Positions 50,085 through 60,321 of a stretch of 64,000 nt of DNA are shown piece by piece (position 1 is the first letter of the stretch; the number at the start of each line of letters is the position of its first letter). The stretch is from Gordionus sp. m RMFG-2023 (taxonomy: Eukaryota > Nematomorpha > Gordioida > Chordodea > Parachordodidae): NCBI RefSeq assembly GCF_954871325.1, contig NC_088775.1:6301561-6365560 (forward strand), written 5' to 3'. A program made the translations under genes and the position numbers. Under the pieces are notes generated by a model. The model had not been told where the DNA came from and did no database searches. It saw only the letters and a program-made list of their open reading frames with translations.

Positions 50085-50421
50085 TGTAATAAACATCAAC
50101 TAGTTACCAGATTAATGGAACTATATTAATTTATTAAAATTTAATTATTAATTAAATCAAATTACAAATTATTAAAAATATTAACAAATTAGAAAAAAAA
50201 TGAAAAATTAATATGAACATGAATGTTCAATTATAATATTATCTCCACCTTTATATATCATCTTATTGGCATAATCAACATTATTGATATTCAAATAAAT
50301 TAGTTCTGATCGCGAATATAAAAAATTAAACATAATCGCATAAATTAGTATTAAACGTCTATTCAAATAAATTCATCAAAATTATATATTCAAATTTAAC
50401 CTTTCTCCTTCATCTTCAACA
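50085..50421 (-). repeat. 5' LTR of the gypsy fossil
   Basis: It runs on the minus strand from TGTTGAAGATGAAGG to ATTACA, and is followed by the primer-binding site TGGTGCCAAATTATTGAC. Its U3 side faces receptor copy 6. Confidence 0.8.
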
Positions 50422-50610
50422 AATAATATATAAATAAGATACTGTGCTTTTCAAATAAAAAACTACGCGATTGGTTTTCTTTTAAATAATAATTTTTCAT
50501 AGTGTTTTTCCACTATATTTTTGAAATTTTGAAAAATAATTATATTATAAATTTTATTTATAATTAATAAAAATTGTATTTCAACGTTAAATCTTATTGG
50601 TCTATAATCT
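50422..50610 (+). promoter_or_regulatory. shortened promoter of receptor copy 6
   Basis: The shared proximal promoter is present from TACTGTGCTTTTCAAAT, but about 150 bp before the CGTTAAATCTTATTGG word is missing compared with copies 4 and 8. The missing part includes the conserved GCATTATAAATAATTAGTTA TATA region. An AT-rich word (TATTATAAAT near 50543-50552) could replace it. The gypsy LTR lies directly upstream. Confidence 0.55.
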
Positions 50611-52074
50611 ATGGATGAACAGAAGTTTTGTTTTAATTATTCCTCTATAGAATTACTAGACAATTACAAAATAAACTGGATAATTAAACTTCTCTGTATA
50701 TTTATTTTTATTTCGGGAGTGATTGGGAATTTATTTGGAGTAATTTTCTTATTAAATCCAACCGTAATCAATGATTTATGCGCTCATCTCAAGAGCTTCA
50801 TTAAATATGCTAAGAATTTAATTAAAACGGTGAGGGGATCAGTTGGTAAATGGTTTTGGAATAAATCGCCGACTCTATTTATTTCGCCTTCAGACCCTCA
50901 AAATATTTTGTCAATAAATACAAGGTGTGGAAATAATTGTATATTCTCCTTCAACAGAACAAAACATAATGTTAATGTTAATCAATATTTGTTAAAGTGG
51001 TTTTTCAAAGTAAATTTAATAAATGTTTTAGGCTTAATCATTGTACCTTTGCTCAAAATTTACGGGCTTGAGCATTCAGAAAATCCTTTCTGGACTTCTA
51101 AAGGTTGGATAAAATATTTAGCAGATTTTCATTATCCCATATCGAAATCATTGATACAGTTTGGTTTCTTCATTTATTTGCTCTTCTTCGCGAATCAAAT
51201 GATTGCAGTTGTATTTCCATTCAAATACAAATTATTAGTTAATATTAAAAGAGTCAGAATTGCTATGCTCTCGAGTCTCACATACTCGATAATATGGTAC
51301 TTCCCAACTTACAGATGGTTGACAATGCATAAGACAAAATTATGTAAAACACCAGTAAGCGCAGGATATAAATTTTACCCAGAAGATTATATCTATTTTT
51401 ATCGACCACTAATATTTGGACCCCAAGACACTAAAACTAGGAATCTTTGGATAACTTACCAAATTTGCAGAGAGGTTTTTGCTGTGCTAATGCCATTTTC
51501 TCTGATGATTATATGCAAAATTATACTTATCAAAAGAGGTATAAAAGTTGCGGATAATATTTATAAATCATACAATAGTAAGCATGTTATAAGCGTGTCT
51601 ACCTATGAAACTAAAGAAGACTGTAAAATCAAAATTGACAATTTTGAAAAACAAAATCGGAGTAATCCCATCCTTACACAAAATCATGATTTAACTGAAA
51701 ATGGACTAAGGTTAAATGGATCTCCAACAAAAACAGTTATCCACGGACCTTCTGGAATGAATCCTTCTAATAGATGGCACTCTAAAAAGTTATTCGAAAA
51801 TAAGCAACACATTAAAACATTAACCATCTTAACATTTCAGTTTGTACTTTTATTGCTACCAGCTTCCATCATTCAAATGGCAATAGATATTTTGATCCCG
51901 AAATATTCTAACCAATCTCTAGCTAATATTTATCAGTTTTTTATAATTTTAGAATATGTATACGTTAGTTGTGGTTTTTATTTTAACTTATTGTTTAATT
52001 CCGATTACAGACTCTTGGTCATTAAAAGATCGAAGAATTACATCGGAATTTTTAAAAAAATCTTTCAAAATTAA
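50611..52074 (+). CDS. receptor copy 6, intact FMRFamide-receptor-like 7TM protein, 487 aa
   Basis: This is the only complete frame of the family. Likely spans: TM1 24-48 (SGVIGNLFGVI), TM2 126-150 (KVNLINVLGLIIVPLLKIYG), TM3 178-203, TM4 213-234, TM5 279-306 (with Pro295), TM6 402-427 (FVLLLLPAS), TM7 437-461, then a short tail. Residues 194-206, ANQMIAVVFPFKY, line up with the DRYIAV-x-x-P-x-x-Y signature of class A GPCRs, but with NQM for DRY. TM2 Asp aligns with Asn138, and the NPxxY region reads GFYFN before LLFNSDYR. Residues 51-124 form an unusually long, basic first inner loop. No signal peptide or intron is evident; the ATG is shared by all full copies. Class A, peptide-receptor-like is an inference; G-protein coupling is doubtful. 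Confidence 0.8.
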   Translation: MDEQKFCFNYSSIELLDNYKINWIIKLLCIFIFISGVIGNLFGVIFLLNPTVINDLCAHLKSFIKYAKNLIKTVRGSVGKWFWNKSPTLFISPSDPQNILSINTRCGNNCIFSFNRTKHNVNVNQYLLKWFFKVNLINVLGLIIVPLLKIYGLEHSENPFWTSKGWIKYLADFHYPISKSLIQFGFFIYLLFFANQMIAVVFPFKYKLLVNIKRVRIAMLSSLTYSIIWYFPTYRWLTMHKTKLCKTPVSAGYKFYPEDYIYFYRPLIFGPQDTKTRNLWITYQICREVFAVLMPFSLMIICKIILIKRGIKVADNIYKSYNSKHVISVSTYETKEDCKIKIDNFEKQNRSNPILTQNHDLTENGLRLNGSPTKTVIHGPSGMNPSNRWHSKKLFENKQHIKTLTILTFQFVLLLLPASIIQMAIDILIPKYSNQSLANIYQFFIILEYVYVSCGFYFNLLFNSDYRLLVIKRSKNYIGIFKKIFQN

Positions 52075-53895
52075 ATTTTTGCCATTCAACATTATAAACT
52101 CCAGTAAAATTATATTATCCTTTTATATTATTAGATACCATTTTTATGTTATAATTTTGTATTTACCTATTTTCTATTAATTAAATTTAAACGTAAAATA
52201 TTATTTTGTCCCTGAAATCTTTATCTTGTTAATAAATAAAGTTCCTAAATAAATATTCCATTTATCGTTTGACTATTAGAAATTAACGGACCTAGTTATT
52301 TATCATCCAGGCAGATAAATTTGAAGATAAAGATATAAGAAATATTTTTTAAACTACGGTGTGTATATTTGAGCTGTCAATAATAATCAACTATGGATGC
52401 AGTGGCTTAAGTACTGAGTGTGATTCTGACACACCCTAATACAAAAATTTTTACAAGAAGCATATTTAATATATATAATTTTATTTTTCTTGTGAATAAT
52501 TTATTTTCTAAAACTTTTTTTTTAGAAAAATTCTGCTCTGAAATTGATTGATAAAACAAAATTATAGTTAATGAGTTATTTAAAAAAAATAAAATTATAT
52601 ATATAAATTCTATATAATACTATAAAAATTTAATTAATTAAAATTTCTTAACCAATTAGAGCGATCTCAGATATATTAAAAGTTCTACCCAATCAAACTT
52701 GAGATAAACTTTATTAATACTGCGGGATGAAATTTCCATAGTGTCAAGATGCTATCAATGATTTTTTAAAAATGCTGAAGAATATTGCCAAAATTTTTAA
52801 AGTTGACAAATGAGATGAAAATAAAACTTACAATGGTGTTAAGAGTTAAAAATTCAAATTCCCATTCTAATTGACAATGGGGTATAAAAGGTTTGTGGGA
52901 AAAAAACGAAAATAATCCTTAAGGAAATAAAAACTGTTGAAATAGATGTAAAAAAGGAGGGATCTGGGAATGAACCTTTAGTAATTTATGAAACCAGAAC
53001 AGAGTATTATGGAACCTTCGAGAAAGGTTCAGATTCCTAAAAAAAATTTTAAAATTTTATTATGGAAATTGCTTAAATTTTTATTTCATGTAGTTTTCTT
53101 AATAATTATTTATAAAAATTTATATTAATTGATATCGATTGATGGATATAAAATTATATTATTAATAATTGTTAAATTAAGAGGAAAAAAAATTTGGAAA
53201 AAAATTATAAGTTTATCTGATTGTTTCGATGTGATATTGATACATATTAAATGATTAGTTAAAGATAATGAATCCATATGTTGATTTAAAATATATATTA
53301 AATTAAGTATTTTTCTAAGAACGTTTCGTGATGTTTTAAGGACTGGAACTTAAAGGGAACGGAATACATTTTTAGCCGGAAGGAGGGAACAGATGCTCAA
53401 AATAATGTTGCTTCAGGTCCATGAAAAAAAATAAATTAATAGTAACATAGTAAAAAAAATTTTTAAGGTGGAGAGAATATTTTTGGAAAATCTATTATTC
53501 ATTTTTCCGTAATCTACATTTCAGTTAAAGTAATAATTGGAAGCATTAATTTTAAAATATGTCAATGTTTTGTACTTTATTTTTTACTTTAACCAGAATA
53601 CTAGCTTAATTGTGTATTAAATCCTTTTGTTAGAAAGTATAAAGAAAAAAAATTTCCAAAATGTGTAATAGCTAAAAAGGAAATATAAAAAAGTGTATTG
53701 CTGGCCTGAGCTAATATAGTGCCTTACTAGTATTTTTAGATTCCTCAATCAAATATGAGAACGACAAAAAGAAACTGTGTTACAAAATAAAAAATATCAT
53801 GGCACGCTTTAAACTTAAAGTGAGCCAAGCTTTTGAAAATACTTATTCTGTAACGTATATTAAGTAGGGTTTTATTAGTATATTTTATTGTATTT
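52075..53895 (+). repeat. 3' flank of copy 6, duplicated after copy 8
   Basis: Poly(A) signals lie at 52231-52240. From 52260 to 53885 the sequence aligns with 61990-63535 (GATATCGATTGATGGATATA, TGTCAATGTTTTGTACTTTA, CCTGAGCTAATATAGTGCCT). About 60 bp near 53340-53410 is present here but absent from the copy 8 flank. Non-coding. Confidence 0.7.
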
Positions 53896-54724
53896 CAGAA
53901 TTGCTATGCTCTTGAGTCTCACATTCTCCATCATATGGTATTTTTCTCTTTACAAATGGTTAACTTTGTACAAGACAAAAGTATGTACAACTTCAGCAGG
54001 AGGAAATAAATATTACACAGAAGATTATGTTTATTATTATCTATACCGAAAATTTGGACCACAGGCCAGCTCTAATTTTCATTGGTTAACTTACCAATTT
54101 TGCAGAAAGATTTTTACTGTGTCAATGCCATTTTCTTTGATGATTATATGCTAAATTATACTTATAAGAAGAGGTATAAAAGTTGCTGATAATATTTATA
54201 AATCATACAATTGTAAGTAGGTTATAAAAGTGTCTACAAACGAAACTAAAGAAATTTATAATGGCAAAATAAGTACTGTTGACAATTTTTAAAAACCTAA
54301 TTTTCATTTAATTGATACAAATGAGGATTACCCCACTTTTACCAACAATTATAATTTCATTGAATCTCTAAATAAAGGAAATATCAGTTTATTACTAAAT
54401 ATTGAATCTTCTGGAATGAATTCCTCTAATAGATGACACACTAAAAAGTTATCCGAAAATAAGCAGAACATAAAAACGTTAACGATCTTAACATTTCAAT
54501 TTGTATTTTTTCTGCTATCAGTATGAGTCATTCGAATGGTTTCAGATATTTTAATGATGAAATATTCTAACAAAATATTAACTAATATTTTTATCTTTTT
54601 TTATAGTATTAGAATATATGTACGTTGGTTTAACTTTTATTTGAACTTATTATTCAATTCAAATTATAGAAATTTGGTCATCGAAAGACTGAAGATCTAC
54701 GCCTTTTAAATAATTTTCAAAATT
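53896..54724 (+). pseudogene. receptor copy 7, 3' half only (TM4 to TM7)
   Basis: Gene homology starts abruptly at AGAATTGCTATGCTC in TM4. To the left lies the 3' flank sequence of copy 6, so TM1-TM3 are absent. TM4 (FSIIWYFSLYKWL) and TM5 are readable, with a stop at 54152 in the CKIILI word. The third inner loop is still recognisable and resembles copy 3 (SLNKGNISLLLNIES), and further stops interrupt it, for example TGA in the RWHSKK word near 54436. TM6-TM7 drift out of frame. The join TTGTATTTCAG looks like a 3' splice site, but no upstream exon is visible. About six lesions. Confidence 0.75.
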
Positions 54725-56774
54725 AATATACGTAGCATTCATCGTTAAACACATGTAAAGCCATTTATTTATAATTGTATACACAATAATTATGCTATAA
54801 TCTTATGTTTACATATATTTTCTTTTAACCTTATATTGAAATGTAAATATTATTTTACCTCTTATCTCTTCATCTCATCAATAAATATTTCAAAATGAAT
54901 AATCATTTTATCTTTAAAAAGGTCTACTAGAATAAACGTACGGAATTATTTTCTATATAGTCAGGGAAATTTGAAAATAAAAATTTAAGACATTGTTTTT
55001 AATTTACAGGGTGTAAAAATAATCAACTATGAGTGCAGTGGCTTAACTACCGGATGTAATTTTCAACGCAAACATTTTAGCCATTTTATACGTAACGACT
55101 TTACCATGTGATATATAATGTTACTAATCGTTATTTAAAATAGAAACTTCCAATAATTTTATAGCTGAGACTTTAGGAAACATGAGCACAAATACATTTT
55201 GCTAAATGCAAAATATACGAGGGTATATATTTTTGGGTAAAAAACCGGAATCAAGTTTGCCAAATGATGAATATAATCAAGTACATATAAAAAAATACAT
55301 CATCACACCAAAAAGTTTTTGTGTTCATGGGTTAAAAAGTTATTCAAAGTAGCATTGCCTTCCATTAATCCCTTTACCCAGGTCTCCCTTATATCTATAA
55401 AGTTGTTATTTAGAAACAAATATTTCTTGTTATAATATATTATCTTGGCATAACTTAGATGTCCTGTATTTATTTTACTTATGATAATTACAAGGAAGGC
55501 AGTGAAAAAACAATAAATTAAATTTCTTTTTTATTTGTCATTATATATCTCTTACAATTTTCATTATATAATATATTATTTTTTATAATTATTTAATTAT
55601 ATACAAAAGAAGAATTTTATAAAATTTAAGTAGATTTATTTTAAGGTTAAAGAAAAAGAAATTAATTTAAAGTTTTTACATATAAAGAAAAATACGAAAG
55701 TAAATATTTTAATATTATAAAATTTTAAAGGTTATATTATTCATTTTATTTTTATATATTTAACAACATACATTATTTATTTTAACAACAGGTGGGCGCG
55801 GGATTAATTTTTTATTCATGACCCGCCCATCCACTATGACAATAAAAAAAATTCATGCCCATTCACGCTTATCATTAAATATTTTTCGACCTGAGTTGTC
55901 CTCTCATGAAAGACAATTTATTGATTCACGCCCGTCACCTAAAAATTCACCGTGTTAAATTTTTTGGCCTAGTCCAAACTAAATACTGGAAATAGCTGAA
56001 AAATAATATTTTTATTTTAGATATTTATATGCTAAAATATAAGTTATTTTTCAAATTTACTTTTAAAAAGAAAATACAGTTATATGATTGAGTATTGTTT
56101 GTTAGTGTTTACAAATAAAAATTAAATAAATTGATAAATTGTTTAAATATTACCAGGTTTTTATAGTTTTTGAACAGAAAACTCACATTATCAGAGCTCA
56201 AAATATTCAAGCAATTTATTATATTTTATCCCTTTTCTTTACTTATTAATTTAATCTAAAAAATGTTAATAAACTTAATAGAGCAACCCAAGAATGCTGG
56301 GTATTGCCTCAAGTCATTAATATCTAGCTTTAAAAATGAGTGAGTTGAGGAATCAACAGAACGGACAATGTGGAAAATCACTTGATGAAGCCGGGGAGGT
56401 TGGGTTCTTAAAAAGGGATTAAGTTATTTGAATGAAATAGTTAAAAAAGGTGTCATCAACAACCCCCCTTTCCCTTTATATAGGCGTTTAGATGAGGGAC
56501 ATTTATGGGTATAATTTTTGAACCTAGTGAGGGAAAGGAGGAGGAAAATGGGAGGATACAAATCCCACATTTGGGAATGTTTAGAGCTAGACCTTTTAGT
56601 AGGATACAAGTCTTCAATTATTTTGGTGATGGATAGGATAGCTGAAATATCCCAGGAGACGACTCCAATCAGATGTTTTTAATGTCAGAAATTGAACAAT
56701 ATATCTTTAAGCTTAAGTAAACTAATGTCGTATCTAAAGGGTACTCGCTGGATCCCCTCCAGCGATAAAACATA
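54725..56774 (+). repeat. 3' flank of copy 7 with a GC-rich transposon-like patch
   Basis: To about 55160 it follows the copy 3, 4 and 5 flanks, and 56400-56770 again matches 29200-29610 and 35110-35530. Between them, 55795-55960 has repeated GCCCGCC-like and TTCATGCCCATTCACGC blocks that look like hAT subterminal repeats; no ends were found. No gene. Confidence 0.5.
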
Positions 56775-58135
56775 GTGTTGTAAACGAACGCGTTCATTTT
56801 GAACCTATTCGTGAACAAATTTTTTTTTGTGAAAAAATTGATGAAAGGAGATCTTTTTATTTTTGAGAAACTTTGAACGTGAACGCATTGCTTTTTTTGA
56901 TAAATGCGTTCGAATTTAACGCTCGTTCAATTTTAAAAACACTTTTTATTTCTATTTATTTGAAAAATTTAATATTAATCCAAATTTTTTAAGAAAAAAG
57001 TCTCATAATTTTTAATCAGCTGTTTTTCCTTTTCCATTTCAATTTTTTTAACACGCCATTATTATAGTTTATTAATTTGAATAATATTGTTTATATTTTT
57101 ATTTAATAGATTAGCATTAGCATGGATATTATTATTTCATCAACATATTAAAAACCAGATGAATTAACATTACAATGGCCCAAATATGATAAATATTTTA
57201 CAATAACATCCTATATTGAATGAACTAATTCAATTCTTCAAGTTCCAATTTAACGACATTTGTTTGTAATATTAATTATTTTATTTTACGATAACTAATT
57301 ACCAGTTAACAATTTATTTTAGATTGTTCTAAATAAAAATGAGTAAATTTTATATATTATATAAATAGATAGAAAATGGTGGATATCATTTAGAGTTTAT
57401 TTTTAGTCATTTTTTGAAATTATAATCTAATCACTATTATTTTAATCAAGTTATACTTTAATTTTGAAGAATAGATTTATATATTGTAGAAATAATTAAC
57501 ATTTATATGATACTTAAAGTTTTAATATAAAAATGATTTCTTTGAATCTACTATACCTAAGATTTTATATATTTATTTACAATATTAAAATGCTATATAT
57601 CATAATTTAATATTTCTATAAAATTAAATATAAAATAATGATTTTTGAATTAAAAAAATCTGCAAATATTTTAATACAAATATTAAAATTGAACAAATAT
57701 GCAATTGCAAAAGGTTTGTTATTTAATAAATTTAAATTTTAAATTATTATATAAGTCATTGCTTTGATATTACCAATTTAATAAAATATTATCATCTGTA
57801 ACATAATTTACAAAAACTCCTTTATTTTTCAAAGTTCTCACAATGGTATGCTGCAAGAAATTAATGAATATTTAACAAATTATAGGGATAATAATAATAA
57901 AAAATTAAAAGCTAATAAATTTAAACAACCTCTTTTTAATATGAAAAATAAATACATCTGATGTGATGCAGTCAGAAGATGATGCAATTTTAAATTTTGT
58001 AATAGAAGAACTAGAGTCATTTAATATAGTTGAAAACCCTGCCTTATTAAATATTTTACAATCAAATAAAAATTGTAACAAAAAAATCAAAATTTTATAA
58101 CACCAGCAAATAATAACTTGTTTAGCCAAACAAAT
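56775..58135 (+). mobile_element. hAT relic, left end and transposase piece
   Basis: The left end reads TAGTGTTGTAAACGAACGCG, in a site that is uninterrupted in units 4 and 5 (AATAAAACATGATTATT and AATAAAACATAATTATT). At 57968-58075 a frame gives SEDDAILNFVIEELESFNIV and ENPALLNILQSNK, matching the hAT block in which the transposase pocket begins. The right end is lost. It belongs with the relic at 42960-44350. Many breaks. Confidence 0.65.
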
Positions 58136-58539
58136 ATTTCTTTATATTAAAGCAGATTCATGGTCATCATACCATCAGTATTCTTTACATAATACTTTCA
58201 ATCTATTAATTTGTTAAAATATATTATTATTTCATTTGTAGGCATGACTGTCCACTAGTTGGATGTATTCACTTTATAAAGAAAATCGGCATGTTTAGCT
58301 TGCCAACGGCTAACTAGCAAGCAATGAATTTGATTATTTAGCAGAAACAATTTCAAACCCTTAAGAATAAAATACATAACAAGGTAGCATTATGTGTCAC
58401 CGACAGCATCTACATGAACGGGGGCGGGAAGTAGGAAATGTTTACATTCAAATTATTGATGCGGGTAGGGGGTAGGCACCTCTGGGGAGGGGAGGGGTAG
58501 GATAAATTTCGGGATTATTTAGAAAAAAATTTTGATGTT
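58136..58539. repeat. short gap plus third copy of the LINE-flanking module
   Basis: AAAATACATAACAAGG, CATTATGTGTCACCGACAGC, ATCTACATGAACG and a G-rich stretch to TAGGATAAATTTCGGG (58366-58520) match 39118-39210 and, inverted, 42430-42521. There is no LINE here, so the module is a repeat in its own right. Confidence 0.6.
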
Positions 58540-60004
58540 CGATTTCTCAGCTTATAAAGAACTAAATATATTTAATTTCTAAACTAGGTAACTCATTCTT
58601 ATCATTCTTGCTTTATATTATTTCTTCCCCTACATTGTTGTACAGTTTAAACAAGGACCACCTATTATAATCAGGAACTATATTCTTAATGTCATTTCAT
58701 AAGATAGGCTCTATCTTTATGTTGTAATCCATAACTTTAGCTCCATATTTATATTTAACAATTTTAATCACATAAAACCTAAAATCTCTACCGTTTAATT
58801 GTTTAGCTCTTAATCTTCTTGCTATTTTCTTGGAAAACATTTATTAAAATCTTTTACACTCATTAGACTGGTTTGGTTCTTGTATTTAATAAAAAGAATG
58901 TTTTATAATTTCTACTATTAAATCTTAATCCTCGGGCATTTACTTCTCTTTATTATCTTTTCTAATTCAATTTTACACACATTTTCTTTTTCAATTTCTC
59001 TTCCAATAATTCTTTCATTTTTAAAAATATCCTTATTTACATATTTTAAATCAATTCATCTGTTTCATTTATACCTAAATTCCTATTAAAATTAAAATAA
59101 TCAGGCATACTATTAATTTATTATTTATATCATTATTCTTTTAATTCTCATTTATTTATTACATTTCTCTTGTAAATGCCCTCCTTGTCCGTATTTTGAG
59201 CATCAACTATTGTTAAAAAAACCCTCTACAATTCCTATCTACGTGACCATAACGTCCATATTTCGCGCACTGAAGGTACCTTGTTAAACTGTTCACGCTA
59301 TATGTCCGTGTTCCAACTAAAACAATCGCTCTGAATTTATCAATTTGTCATGTCTTATTTTCATCTCATAATACCCTTAATTTTTTCTAATTCTCTATTT
59401 TCAATCTTTATATACGCCGTATTTCTTTCTATTGTTATTCTTGAAAACTTAAAACTATCAACGAAATTAATAAAATAATAACAATATGTTATTTAGTAAT
59501 AAACTACAAAAATTTATTTGCGTGTCAATAAAAATCTAATTAAAAATAGTTTAAATTCCCACAAGAATTGATTGAATATAAAAAAAATAATAAACTTAAC
59601 CCTAATATATATTATATATATATATCATATACAAATTGTTGTTTTTACATTTTTTAAAAATTATTTTATTATTAGTAGAATCGATTCCTTTATTAGACTA
59701 AAAAATCTCAAGGTCTGGTGTCAATTAATTTCGCACCAGTGTACTAAATATCAATTAGTTACCAGATTAATGGAACTTTAATTCATTAAAATTTAATTAT
59801 TTATTAAATCAAATTACAATTTTTTAAAAATATTAACATAAAAGAAAAAAAATGAAAAATTAATATGAATATATGAATGTTCAATTTTAATATTAACCTT
59901 TATATATCATCTTATTGGCATAATCAACATTATTGATATTCAAATAAATTAGTTCTCATCGCAAATTAAAAAAATTAAACAAAATCGCATAAATAAATTA
60001 ATAT
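58540..60004 (-). mobile_element. partial Ty3/gypsy fossil: 5' LTR and gag-side region
   Basis: It aligns with 48880-50360 of the larger fossil in the same orientation: LTR at 59740-60004 (truncated), primer-binding region just below it, then gag-side sequence to about 58540. It is broken, with no pol-side half. Its place just upstream of copy 8 matches the place of the larger fossil upstream of copy 6, so one insertion was duplicated with the gene. Confidence 0.75.
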
Positions 60005-60321
60005 TAAAAAACTAGGCATTTGGTTCTCTTTTAAAAAAATTTTCATGCGGGTTTTCACTAAATTTTCGAATTTTTTTTTAAAAATATTATAAATTTTATT
60101 TTATAATTATGTGATATGATGATAATATTTCAATCTTGAAAATTAATAAATTGACCGTTAAATATGCTATAACTACCTAATATATCCAATTAATTAAAAT
60201 AAAAAAATAATTAATTCGATTTGTTTGAATTACAATTGTATTTTTTTAAGGAAATACATAGCGGCTACGCATTATAAATAATTAGTTAAATATGTTAAAT
60301 CTTATGGTCAATTCATAATTT
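60005..60321 (+). promoter_or_regulatory. proximal promoter of receptor copy 8
   Basis: The shared promoter starts abruptly at AAAAAACTAGGCATTTGG after the LTR remnant and runs complete to the ATG, including TATAAATA at 60273-60280, 49 bp before the start codon. Confidence 0.55.

Larger units (their letters stand above)
44357..50421 (-). mobile_element. Ty3/gypsy LTR retrotransposon fossil with both LTRs
   Basis: Minus-strand order: 5' LTR (50085-50421), primer-binding site (50065-50082, TGGTGCCAAATTATTGAC), gag with a CCHC-like knuckle (about 49540-49620), protease and reverse transcriptase region, RNase H (about 48440-48220, with EKYSTVW and LVYTDHKPLAYLF), integrase zinc-binding region (about 45460-45310), polypurine tract (44688-44700) and 3' LTR (44357-44687). 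It is broken, with many breaks, and interrupted by a 2.46-kb insertion (45601-48061). The LTRs differ clearly, so it is old. A partial relative lies at 58540-60004. The 5' LTR end is 190 bp from receptor copy 6. Confidence 0.85.

Noticed and set aside
50737-50997. an intron (GTAATT to TTAAAG) covering the long first inner loop
   Set aside because: The stretch stays in frame with conserved residues in all copies that retain it, and removal would cut into the end of TM1; kept only as an alternative to test with RNA data.
53880-53900. copy 7 as a true downstream exon of copy 6
   Set aside because: Copy 6 is already complete with its own TM4-TM7 and stop, and the sequence between is ordinary duplicated 3' flank.
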